Shown in pieces: positions 1 to 6,207 of a stretch of 6,207 nt of DNA. The notes under the pieces were generated by a model, which was given only the letters and a program-made list of their open reading frames with translations, was not told the origin of the DNA and searched no databases. Each line of letters begins with the position of its first letter. Position 1 is the first letter of the stretch. This DNA comes from Planctomycetota bacterium (lineage in GTDB: Bacteria > Planctomycetota > SZUA-567). The translations under genes were made by a program, and so were the position numbers. The stretch covers positions 1-6,207 of the forward strand of contig JAITKH010000134.1 in NCBI GenBank assembly GCA_031278535.1. The letters run 5' to 3'.

Positions 1-206
1 GGGTTCCGCAGGATGTCGGCGTTGTGGGTTTCGACGACATCGCCATGGCAAGCTGGCCGCCGTATTCTCTGACCAGCCTGCGTCCGAAAACTGCTGAAAT
101 GGTCCGCGACGGCCTGGAAACGCTTTGCCTGAATATCGAGGACAAAAGCCGGCGGCCGATCATGCGGAAATACGAGTGTGTCCTGGTGAAACGCAATTCA
201 ACATGA
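1..206 (+). CDS. LacI-family transcriptional regulator, C-terminal fragment
   Basis: The gene enters from the left edge, reading in the frame that begins at base 3, and ends at TGA 204-206. About 67 residues are visible. They begin VPQDVGVVGFDDIAMA, which matches the conserved C-terminal signature of LacI/GalR repressors (VPxDvsVvGFDDi), followed by the usual SLTSLRP segment where the family has 'P-x-LTTv-x-q'. The end, ECVLVKRNST, corresponds to the common 'LvvReSt' tail. In this family an N-terminal helix-turn-helix binds a palindromic operator and the periplasmic-binding-protein-like C-terminal domain senses a small ligand, often a sugar. The DNA-binding domain and most of the ligand pocket lie outside the window, so ligand and operator cannot be predicted. 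It sits upstream of, and on the same strand as, a promoter region rich in symmetrical elements, which makes it a candidate local regulator. That link is inference. Confidence 0.9.
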   Translation, partial: VPQDVGVVGFDDIAMASWPPYSLTSLRPKTAEMVRDGLETLCLNIEDKSRRPIMRKYECVLVKRNST

Positions 207-373
207 TATCGCCCGCAAACCGGGAAACGTCGCCGCGCCGGCCTCGCCGCACCCGAACCTTGGACCAAAGGAAAGGAAAATTCTTGCAATAATTCCCCAA
301 AAGAATCGGTGCGGCAGGCTATATCGCCGGACGGCGGCACCCAAACAATCCCGGCGGGAAACCGGCATGCCTC
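207..373. other. Gap after regulator, no feature found
   Basis: This stretch between the regulator stop codon and the first promoter element contains no convincing gene. I looked for an intrinsic terminator and found only short stems: CCCG/CGGG at the start and ATTCTT/AAGAAT at 280-285 and 301-306. Neither is followed by a run of T. Where regulator transcription ends is therefore not visible. Confidence 0.5.
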
Positions 374-402
374 TTGACTGGCGGTACCGCAACATATATA
401 GT
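374..402 (+). promoter_or_regulatory. Sigma-70-type promoter upstream of transketolase
   Basis: A -35 element TTGACT (374-379, five of six consensus bases) is followed by exactly 17 bases and a -10 element TATAGT (397-402, five of six). Transcription would start near 409. The next gene downstream on this strand is the transketolase at 733, so the leader would be about 320 bases. Bases 391-405 are the most A/T-rich stretch in an otherwise GC-rich region, as expected for a melting region. Spacing and both hexamers are good; that the promoter is used is inferred. Confidence 0.6.
381..390. promoter_or_regulatory. 10-bp palindrome in the promoter spacer, possible operator
   Basis: GCGGTACCGC is a perfect palindrome lying wholly inside the 17-base spacer between the -35 and -10 elements. 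A protein bound here would block RNA polymerase, a common repressor arrangement. It could also occur by chance in GC-rich DNA. Its TACCG core recurs at 404-408 and 466-470, each next to a GGTA half. Confidence 0.3.
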
Positions 403-416
403 ATACCGTTGGTAGT

Positions 417-460
417 TTGAAATTGTGATTTTCGCCCGGAGGGGTTTTTCACAATTTCAA
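417..460. repeat. Perfect 12-bp inverted repeat, possible operator or leader hairpin
   Basis: TTGAAATTGTGA (417-428) is exactly complementary to TCACAATTTCAA (449-460), with a 20-base centre. It begins about eight bases after the predicted transcription start. As DNA, each arm contains AATTGTGA, the lac-operator type of half-site, although the centre is 20 bases rather than the 4 of the ideal lac operator. As RNA, it would form a 12-bp stem whose loop carries GGAGGGG (438-444). No start codon follows at a suitable distance, so that is probably not a working ribosome-binding site. Arm 2 is not followed by a T run, so this is not an intrinsic terminator. A 12-bp perfect repeat this close together is unlikely by chance. 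Confidence 0.6.
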
Positions 461-502
461 GCCGATACCGGTACACTTTACGTCCGAAGCGCTTTTTCCT
501 CC

Positions 503-530
503 GAACCGGTGAACGTGACGGTCACGGTTC
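503..530 (+). other. Bulged hairpin in the predicted leader
   Basis: GAACC (503-507) pairs with GGTTC (526-530). After a single bulged G at 508, GTGA (509-512) pairs with TCAC (522-525). This gives nine base pairs around a nine-base loop. An alternative pairing, GTGAC (515-519) with GTCAC (521-525), competes for the same strand, so two folds are possible. No T run follows, so it is not an intrinsic terminator. A regulatory role is not shown. Confidence 0.3.
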
Positions 531-719
531 TGGAGATACGCAGGCGAGGATTTATTTCGATCTCGGAAAAGACGCTTTTCATGGAATGTCACTCCGGCCG
601 GGATGAATGCTTCCAGCCGGAAATTGTATCGCGATATGCCGGCCGTATCGACCTACGGCTTGACAGGCGTGTAGGGCAAGTGTTGTTTTGGCCGGAAATT
701 TGGCTCGGGACGACTATTC

Positions 720-724
720 GGAGG
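720..724 (+). promoter_or_regulatory. Ribosome binding site deciding the transketolase start
   Basis: GGAGG at 720-724 lies eight bases before ATG 733. This favours that ATG over the in-frame TTG at 688, which would add 15 residues (beginning MAGNLARDD) that do not look like transketolase sequence and has no comparable site upstream. Confidence 0.8.
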
Positions 725-732
725 ATTGCGCC

Positions 733-2763
733 ATGACGGAAGCCGATGGCATACGCATTCAGCGCCCAACCAGGGAGTTGACGGAAAAAATAGCCGACAC
801 CTTGCGGTTCCTTTCGGCCGATCAAGTCCAGAAAGCGAATTCGGGGCATCCGGGCATGCCCATGGGGGCGGCTGAAATCGCCGCCACTCTTCTGACCAGG
901 TTGAAAATCGATCCCCGGGACGAGAAATGGTTCAACCGGGATCGTTTCATTCTCTCGGCCGGACACGCGTCGTCCCTCCTCTATTCCATGCTTTGCCTCG
1001 CGGGTTTTCTGACTCTTGACGATCTGCGCGATTTCCGGCAGCTCGGCTCCCGTACGCCGGGCCATCCCGAATATGGCGTCACTCCCGGCGTGGACGCCTC
1101 GACAGGTCCCCTCGGCGCCGGCCTTGCCATGGCGGTCGGCATGGCGACGGCCCAGTCGGCGCTGGCCGAAATCTACAACACGCCCAAGTTTGACATCATC
1201 GATCACTTCACCTACGCGCTGGCGGGGGACGGTTGCCTCATGGAGGGCGTCGCTTACGAGGCGATGAGCCTGGCCGGGCACCTCGGCCTTGGCCGCCTTA
1301 TCGTCATTTACGACTCCAACAGCATTAGCATCGACGGGGCCACGGACATAACCTTTACCGAGGATGTGGAGGGGCGGGCCCGGGCCATGGACTGGCAAGT
1401 CCTCGCCGTCGACGGCCACGACGTCGGCGCATTGTCGGACGCCATCGACCGGGCCAGGGAGGATGCAACCCATCCCAGCCTCATCGTGGCCCGCACCACC
1501 ATAGCCAAAGGATCGCCCAACAAAGCCGGCAAAGCCAGTTCCCACGGCGCCCCGCTCGGCGCGGAGGAATTGGCGGCCGCCAAGGCTGCCCGCGGCTGGC
1601 CGTTGGACGACTTCCACATTCCGGCGGAGGTGGCGGCCTATTTCGACATTCGCCGCGGCGAGTGGCTGGCCTGGCGCCAGGAATGGAACCGGCGCTACGC
1701 CCAATATGAAAAAAAACACCACGCACTGGCCAAGGAATTGTCGCGCGTACTGGCCGGCGACCCGCCGAAACAATGGAAAAACGCCGTCGCCCCCTTCCCG
1801 TCCGACAAACCGATTGCCAACCGGGCGGCGGGAGGCCGGGTTCTCAACCAGCTCGCCGCCGTCATCCCCGAGTTGATCGGCGGCTCGGCCGACCTTACTC
1901 CGGCCAACCTTACCGCCATCAATAGCGGCGACAATCCCGAATTTCTGAACAAGGGCGTTTTCCTCGGACGCAACCTGCATTTCGGGGTAAGGGAACACGC
2001 CATGGGCTGCTTTGTCAACGGCATGGCGCTCTATGGCGGTTTCATTCCCTTCTGCGCCACTTTCCTCGCCTTCCACGACTACATGCGGCCCGCCCTGCGG
2101 CTGGCGGCGCTTATGCGGCTTCGGAGCATCTTCGTCTATACCCACGACAGCTTCATGGTGGGCGAAGACGGCCCGACCCACCAGCCGGTCGAACAGCTAG
2201 CGTCGCTCCGCACCATTCCCCGCCTGCACGTCTGGCGCCCGGCGGACGCCAATGAAACCATATTCGCCTGGCAGGCGGCCATCGAGAGACGGGACGGTCC
2301 GACCGCCATTTGCCTTTCCCGGCAGGAACTTCCCGTCTTGGATCGCTCGATATTGGCTCCGGCGCGAGAAACCCTCAAGGGGATGTACATCCTTGAGCCG
2401 GAAACGGGAGGAACGGCCGACATCCTGATCGTCGCCAGCGGCGGAGAGGTCGCCCTGGCCCTGGCAACGGCGGCGGCGCTGCGCGAACGCGGCCGCCGCG
2501 TACGCGTGACAAGCGCTCCCTGCCTCGAAGCGTTCAAATTGCAGGCGGAAGGCTACCGCAAGAAAATTCTTCCCCGCCGCATCCGGAAACGCCTGGTCAT
2601 CGAAGCCGGCGTCATCCAGGGGTGGGAGGGGATCCTTGGCGACACGGGTGTTTTCGTCGGCCTGGACGATTTCGGGCATTCCGGAAAGCCGGCGGCATTG
2701 TCGGAAAAACTGGGCTTTTCCGCCGCCGCCGTTATCGAAAAGATCGATCAGGCCGGCTGGTGA
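733..2763 (+). CDS. tkt: Transketolase, full length (676 residues)
   Basis: Thiamine-diphosphate enzyme that moves a two-carbon ketol unit between sugar phosphates in the cytoplasmic non-oxidative pentose phosphate pathway. Domain order is normal: N-terminal pyrophosphate-binding domain, pyrimidine-binding domain, C-terminal domain. Visible motifs are SGHPGMPMG (37-45, H39), GHAS (H78), TPGHPE, GPLGAG, the ThDP/metal motif GDG with E171 (165-171) plus YDSNSI, SHGAPLG, the catalytic glutamate in FGVREHAMG (E421), YTHDS, and GEDGPTHQP (H483). Against E. coli TktA, numbered from memory, phosphate-contacting R358, H461 and R520 are all present. S385 is not: the loop reads GGSADLTPANLT, with alanine at 391. 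Length fits the family. The promoter at 374-402 is its likely control point, and no clear terminator follows, so it may be the first gene of an operon. The similar dihydroxyacetone synthase is less likely; no methylotrophy genes are in view. Confidence 0.95.
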   Translation: MTEADGIRIQRPTRELTEKIADTLRFLSADQVQKANSGHPGMPMGAAEIAATLLTRLKIDPRDEKWFNRDRFILSAGHASSLLYSMLCLAGFLTLDDLRDFRQLGSRTPGHPEYGVTPGVDASTGPLGAGLAMAVGMATAQSALAEIYNTPKFDIIDHFTYALAGDGCLMEGVAYEAMSLAGHLGLGRLIVIYDSNSISIDGATDITFTEDVEGRARAMDWQVLAVDGHDVGALSDAIDRAREDATHPSLIVARTTIAKGSPNKAGKASSHGAPLGAEELAAAKAARGWPLDDFHIPAEVAAYFDIRRGEWLAWRQEWNRRYAQYEKKHHALAKELSRVLAGDPPKQWKNAVAPFPSDKPIANRAAGGRVLNQLAAVIPELIGGSADLTPANLTAINSGDNPEFLNKGVFLGRNLHFGVREHAMGCFVNGMALYGGFIPFCATFLAFHDYMRPALRLAALMRLRSIFVYTHDSFMVGEDGPTHQPVEQLASLRTIPRLHVWRPADANETIFAWQAAIERRDGPTAICLSRQELPVLDRSILAPARETLKGMYILEPETGGTADILIVASGGEVALALATAAALRERGRRVRVTSAPCLEAFKLQAEGYRKKILPRRIRKRLVIEAGVIQGWEGILGDTGVFVGLDDFGHSGKPAALSEKLGFSAAAVIEKIDQAGW

Positions 2764-2826
2764 TCTCCCTGGGTTCGGCGCCATGACTTTTATGGATCGA
2801 AACCATAATCCCGATGGGGGGACGCG

Positions 2827-5800
2827 TTGAATTCCGTTGGAACGGTTTCCAACGCCAAGTCCGGAATCCGACGTTTTATCATTCTTGCCTCCCTTGTCTC
2901 CATCCTGGCCCCGGCCGGGGAAGACGGATACTGGAACGCGTCGCGCCAACGCCTGGCCCGCACCATGTTCCGCCATGACTTCGAAAATCGCCTGGATCCG
3001 GACACCGGCGCATCATCCCCCCTTTCCGCCGTCCTCAACAATTCCGGCTGGCCCGATTTTTGGGAGCCAATCCGGGAGGTGGATTTTCCGGAATATCTCC
3101 TGGAAGGAATATCGGTGGTGCCGGACGACAGCGGGGGAATTCCCGGCGCCTACCGGGACAAGCCCAATCATGTCTTGCGCATCGGCTTTGACGGCGGCAG
3201 GGTGGGTTTGAGGACGCGGGAGCCGGTGCCGGTGGATCCGAATGCGGCCTACGAATTTTCCCTGTTTGTCCGCGATGCCGGTTTGCGGGGCGCCCGCATC
3301 CAGGCCGGGGTGGAATGGCTGCGCGTCAATGAAACCGCGGCGGTCCCGCTCCGTTCGGACGAAATTCCCGATTTCCAGCCTGGCCAGACGGACTGGCCGA
3401 CAGTGCCCCGGCGGATGCTGATTGGCAATCCTCCCCAGGAAGCCAATGCCGCCAGGTTTTTCCTGATTCTCGGCCGCCAACCCGGCGCGACGGACATTTC
3501 CTACCGGGGCGAATTCTTCGCCGACGACATCGTTTTTCGCCCGATACCAAGAATAAGCATTGGGCGAACCGCAACAACGGGCAACGGACAGAAGGGACTC
3601 CTGGTGCCGGTCCGGTATTCCGGCCTGTTCGACAACATTCCCGATCCCGACAATCCCGGCTATTTCCGGGGCAAACGGTATTCCCGGGAGATAACGGCCG
3701 CCGACATCGGGGATCGCCCCATCCGCCTGGCGTCGGCAGCGATTCAGTCGGTGGAACCCGATGAGTCGGGCTTTGTCACGGAAAACATCATTCTCCCCAA
3801 TGGGCGTTTCGGCGTCTATTATCTAAATATCCGGCTATTCGATGCCGAAAACATCCTGATTGCCGACACCATACGGACGGTGGCGGCGCTGCGTCCGGAA
3901 CGGCAGCCCGATCCCCTGGCTGCCCGCCCCGCCAAACCCGCGTTCGGCGTCAGGGCCGGGTCGATTCCCGGCCAGGTATTGACGGATCCGGATTTTTTCC
4001 TCCGGTTGACCCTGAATGCCGGAGCCCGGGCCGTCAAATTTTTTCCCTGGGCCGACTCGTATGATGCGACCGGCAGGAATGAATACTACCGGTTTCTCGC
4101 CGGAACAATCCGCAAAGTCAAATCGGCGGGCCTGGATGCGATTGGGAGCATCCGTCCGCCCGCCGCCCTGTTCGGCAAGGCCGATCTTGCCGGTGTCATG
4201 GCCGAATCCCCCGAAAAGCTGGCCGAATTGCTGAGCGAAGCGGGACGGAACGTCGGCCTGCTGATCGACGCCTGGCAATGGGGAGACGACGGCGACGGCA
4301 GCCTTTTCGGCGCTCCCCCCAGCGACAATTTCCGCCTGCTGGAGACGTCTCTCGCCGACTTTGCCGGCGGAATGCCGGTGGCGGCCAATCGGCTGGCCGG
4401 CGCAAGCGGAGGGAACGCCGACAACAACGGATTCCCCTTCCGGCTTGAAAGCGCCAACCTTTTTTTCCCTGACGTCACGCCCATGGAAGGCATTTGGCAT
4501 GAGGCCGCACAAGCCTTTCCCTGGCTTTTCGAACCCTATGCGAACGAACGCGGCCGCATCTATCCGCCGGCCAGACTGTCGCGGCTGGCTCCGGCCCCCC
4601 CAACCGACGAAATCGAGGCCAGAGCGCGCGAACGAATCCGCTCCATCGCCTGGCTGACCCTGGAGTCTCCCCCCGTTCCAGAGCATGAGCCCAATTCCGT
4701 GGCGGAAAAGGCGCAAATGGCGCATTTTTTAATTCGTGCCGTCCAGGCGGCCGCCATAGCTCCGGACATGGTGTTCATGGGAGAATTGTTCGAGCCGGCG
4801 CGAGGAATGCTCCGGCCGGCCGAAGGGACGGAGAATGCCATAGAAAATACGGCCCGGCCCATCTATCTTGCCTCCGGGGTGTTGTCGGAGTTGTTGGAAG
4901 GGGCGGAATATCTGGGACAGTTTGGCCTTCTCGCCCCCTTCGAAGCACACGTCTTCCGTCGGGCCGGAACGGATGAGGGCATAATCGCCCTCTGGCATCA
5001 CGAATTCCAGGAAGAACGCCGCCTGCCCAGAGCGGAAATCGCCGAAGGTCCGGTCCTGACCCTGATCGACTGGGCAGGCAACCGGGAACCTTTGCCGTCG
5101 TCGATTCCGGTCGGACAAACGCCCTCCTTCATAACCGGCATGTCGGCCTCGCTTGCCCTTACGAGAATGAGCGTACGGATTGCGCCGGAACCCCGGCTCC
5201 TCTCCGCCACCCGCCGGCAGACTCAAACGCTGGAAGTCGTCAATCACCTCCCGGGCCAAACTCCGGTACTCTTCCGTCTCAATTATGCCGCCAGGCAATC
5301 CGACGGCGGCATGGAGAACAGCTGGATCGTTACGCCTCCGGAACTGCGAATAAATTTGCCGCCCGTTTCGCCGGCCTTTAGTCCCGGCCGGCTTCGCCTG
5401 AATGTCAGCCCCGATCCAAACAGCCAAACCCAGAACAGCAGTCCCGGCCGGTCCGACAAATTGGGGATGAAACTTGCGCGGGCCCGCATGCGCGTAAGCA
5501 GTTCCCAGCCGGCGGACATTCTCCTCTATCTTCCCTTCAGACTGCATTCGGAACTTGACGTCGACATCGAGGAATTGCCCCGCGTCGACGATCCGGGATT
5601 CCTCACCCTGCAGCTTAAAATCCGCTGGTTTCCTGAAAACCGCCGGCGAGAGACCCGGATGCTTCCCTACTATCTTAAAAAAGGCGGCATGAAGGAACCG
5701 ATACCCTTCCCGATAACCTTGGGCAGCCTGCCGGCCGAGGCTCGCGGCAATCCCCAGGCTCCGTTCGAATCGGTGGAGTTGAGAATTCCAAGATTCCCGG

Positions 5801-5886
5801 CAGTGCAAACCTGGGTCGGGCTTCGGGAGGACGGCGGCAACAATTTCTTCCTGACCGACGTGACCGGCTTTCTCGAAGCCCGCTGA
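2827..5886 (+). CDS. Large exported protein, CBM-like plus glycosidase-like barrel, function unknown
   Basis: 1019 residues. The start is TTG 2827; an in-frame stop at 2806-2808 prevents a longer form, and the next in-frame ATG (2965, residue 47) would lose the signal peptide. The signal peptide shows basic KSGIRR (11-16), hydrophobic FIILASLVSILA (17-28) and an APA cleavage site ending at 30. A G-rich run (2816-2821) is a weak ribosome site. Residues about 48-240 look like a jelly-roll carbohydrate-binding-type domain ending FFADDIVFRP, and 240-360 like a second beta domain. Residues about 373-725 look like a (beta/alpha)8 barrel: FGVRAG (373-378), DAWQWGDD (481-488), MGELFE (651-656), then GIIALWHHE (718-726). 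DAWQWGDD sits where related glycosidases often have a WQxGNE-like motif, so the usual acid/base glutamate may be missing; E613 and E653 are other acidic candidates. Residues about 745-1019 are beta-rich with an N/Q/S/P linker near 860-880. No C-terminal anchor is visible. I recognise no family with certainty; a secreted glycan-binding protein or unusual hydrolase is an inference. Confidence 0.8.
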   Translation: MNSVGTVSNAKSGIRRFIILASLVSILAPAGEDGYWNASRQRLARTMFRHDFENRLDPDTGASSPLSAVLNNSGWPDFWEPIREVDFPEYLLEGISVVPDDSGGIPGAYRDKPNHVLRIGFDGGRVGLRTREPVPVDPNAAYEFSLFVRDAGLRGARIQAGVEWLRVNETAAVPLRSDEIPDFQPGQTDWPTVPRRMLIGNPPQEANAARFFLILGRQPGATDISYRGEFFADDIVFRPIPRISIGRTATTGNGQKGLLVPVRYSGLFDNIPDPDNPGYFRGKRYSREITAADIGDRPIRLASAAIQSVEPDESGFVTENIILPNGRFGVYYLNIRLFDAENILIADTIRTVAALRPERQPDPLAARPAKPAFGVRAGSIPGQVLTDPDFFLRLTLNAGARAVKFFPWADSYDATGRNEYYRFLAGTIRKVKSAGLDAIGSIRPPAALFGKADLAGVMAESPEKLAELLSEAGRNVGLLIDAWQWGDDGDGSLFGAPPSDNFRLLETSLADFAGGMPVAANRLAGASGGNADNNGFPFRLESANLFFPDVTPMEGIWHEAAQAFPWLFEPYANERGRIYPPARLSRLAPAPPTDEIEARARERIRSIAWLTLESPPVPEHEPNSVAEKAQMAHFLIRAVQAAAIAPDMVFMGELFEPARGMLRPAEGTENAIENTARPIYLASGVLSELLEGAEYLGQFGLLAPFEAHVFRRAGTDEGIIALWHHEFQEERRLPRAEIAEGPVLTLIDWAGNREPLPSSIPVGQTPSFITGMSASLALTRMSVRIAPEPRLLSATRRQTQTLEVVNHLPGQTPVLFRLNYAARQSDGGMENSWIVTPPELRINLPPVSPAFSPGRLRLNVSPDPNSQTQNSSPGRSDKLGMKLARARMRVSSSQPADILLYLPFRLHSELDVDIEELPRVDDPGFLTLQLKIRWFPENRRRETRMLPYYLKKGGMKEPIPFPITLGSLPAEARGNPQAPFESVELRIPRFPAVQTWVGLREDGGNNFFLTDVTGFLEAR

Positions 5887-5900
5887 CAAAAACCCGGTTC

Positions 5901-5906
5901 GAGGAG
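5901..5906 (+). promoter_or_regulatory. Ribosome binding site of the ABC ATPase
   Basis: GAGGAG lies five bases before ATG 5912, within the 25-base gap after the preceding gene. It supports this start, and the tight spacing suggests co-transcription with the large exported protein. Confidence 0.65.
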
Positions 5907-5911
5907 ATTCC

Positions 5912-6207
5912 ATGACAGGCAGGAACAATGCCGGCGGTACGGCCGTCCCGCTTATCGATCTGCGGGAAATCGGGTTCCGCCGGAGCGGCAAGCGCATATT
6001 GGAGGGCGTCGACTGGCGGGTTGAACCGGGCGAACACTGGGCGGTCATCGGCGCGAACGGCTCTGGCAAAACCACTCTTCTCCAAATTGCCGGAGGCGTC
6101 CTCTTTCCCACCCTGGGCGAGGCAACCGTCCTGGGCTGCCGTTTCGGGGCAACCGATCTGTTCCGCCTGCGCCGCCGCATCGGCTGGGTCGCATCGGCCC
6201 TTATGGT
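5912..6207 (+). CDS. ABC transporter ATP-binding protein, N-terminal fragment (YlmA/ModF-like)
   Basis: The first 98 residues of an ATP-binding cassette protein that runs off the right edge. After a short tail of about 12 residues comes a typical first strand (LIDLREIGF) and RILEGVDWRVEPGEHWAVIG leading into Walker A, GANGSGKT (47-54), then TLLQIAGG. The following segment, LGCRFGATDLFRLRRRIGWVASAL, matches the pre-Q-loop region of the stand-alone YlmA/ModF-like group, where 'GEhW' and 'LRrrIGlVSsal' are characteristic. Walker B, the ABC signature and any second cassette lie beyond the window. Members of this group are often annotated as molybdenum-type or uncharacterised ABC ATPases with no membrane partner nearby. 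Substrate cannot be stated. No link to the transketolase or the exported protein is evident beyond close spacing. Confidence 0.9.
   Translation, partial: MTGRNNAGGTAVPLIDLREIGFRRSGKRILEGVDWRVEPGEHWAVIGANGSGKTTLLQIAGGVLFPTLGEATVLGCRFGATDLFRLRRRIGWVASALM

Larger units (their letters stand above)
409..732 (+). other. Long untranslated leader of the transketolase transcript (predicted)
   Basis: If transcription starts near 409, this is a leader of about 320 bases with no convincing gene. It holds the 417-460 inverted repeat, the palindrome TACCGGTA (466-473), a bulged hairpin at 503-530, a small hairpin GAAAAG-ACG-CTTTTC (566-580), a TCCGGC/GCCGGA stem (593-598 with 616-621), and the palindrome TATCGCGATA (627-636). 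A perfect -35 hexamer TTGACA occurs at 660-665, but no good -10 follows at 16-18 bases. None of these folds matches a riboswitch or leader family I recognise. Confidence 0.35.

Noticed and set aside
660..690. Second promoter with a perfect -35 TTGACA (660-665) close to transketolase
   Set aside because: The best -10 options at 16-18 bases (such as TTGTTT at 683-688) are poor matches, so it was not called. It could still matter with an activator.
589..2181. Open frame of 530 codons on the - strand across the transketolase gene
   Set aside because: It lies opposite a certain transketolase gene, has a Gly/Arg/Val-rich product with no recognisable domain, and is explained by the G/C-ending codons of the real gene leaving few stops on the other strand.
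2783..2809. Internal promoter before the exported-protein gene (ATGACT at 2783-2788, CATAAT at 2804-2809)
   Set aside because: The -10 is good, but the -35 matches only four bases and the spacer is 15, which is too short for a confident call.
2764..2826. Terminator between transketolase and the exported-protein gene
   Set aside because: Only a 6-bp A/T-rich stem (2790-2795 with 2803-2808) is present and no T run follows.
3835..4725. Open frame of 296 codons on the - strand inside the exported-protein gene
   Set aside because: Gly/Arg-rich product without domain features, lying within a gene that has a signal peptide and coherent domains on the + strand.
4729..6180. Open frame of 483 codons on the - strand across the exported protein and the ABC ATPase
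   Set aside because: It spans the ends of two well-supported genes and the gap between them, and shows no domain. It is a shadow of GC-rich coding sequence.

Overview
The window comes from a GC-rich bacterial chromosome. It holds four protein genes, all on the + strand: the 3' end of a LacI-family regulator (1-206), a full-length transketolase (733-2763), a 1019-residue exported protein of unknown function (2827-5886), and the 5' end of an ABC-type ATPase (5912 to the window edge). No RNA gene, insertion sequence, CRISPR array or phage-like gene was seen. The lineage cannot be fixed. A LacI-type regulator next to a large secreted protein with a carbohydrate-binding-like domain and a glycosidase-like barrel recalls PVC-group bacteria (Lentisphaerota, Planctomycetota, Verrucomicrobiota). 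That is an impression of style, not a placement.

Layout: 207-732 is a 526-base gene-free stretch. Its first part (207-373) shows nothing convincing. At 374-402 lies a good sigma-70-type promoter (TTGACT, 17-base spacer, TATAGT), with several symmetrical elements in and just after it: a 10-bp palindrome inside the spacer, TACC-GTT-GGTA near the expected start of transcription, and a perfect 12-bp inverted repeat with a 20-base centre at 417-460. If this promoter drives the transketolase, the mRNA leader is about 320 bases and contains further hairpins. Its inverted-repeat arms carry AATTGTGA/TCACAATT, the same half-site as the lac operator but spaced differently. This makes local control by a LacI-type protein possible, including the one just upstream, but nothing proves it.

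The three downstream genes follow each other closely (63 and 25 bases apart) with no convincing terminator, so they may be co-transcribed. The transketolase has all expected thiamine-diphosphate and substrate residues except one phosphate-contacting serine, which is alanine. The large protein starts at TTG, has a signal peptide, a jelly-roll-like N-terminal region, a probable degenerate (beta/alpha)8 barrel and beta-rich C-terminal regions. It is the least understood gene here. The ABC ATPase resembles the stand-alone YlmA/ModF-like type and has no obvious functional link to the others.

No clearly new multi-gene system is visible. The points most worth a second look are the dense symmetrical control region and long leader, the transketolase substitution, and the uncharacterised exported protein.
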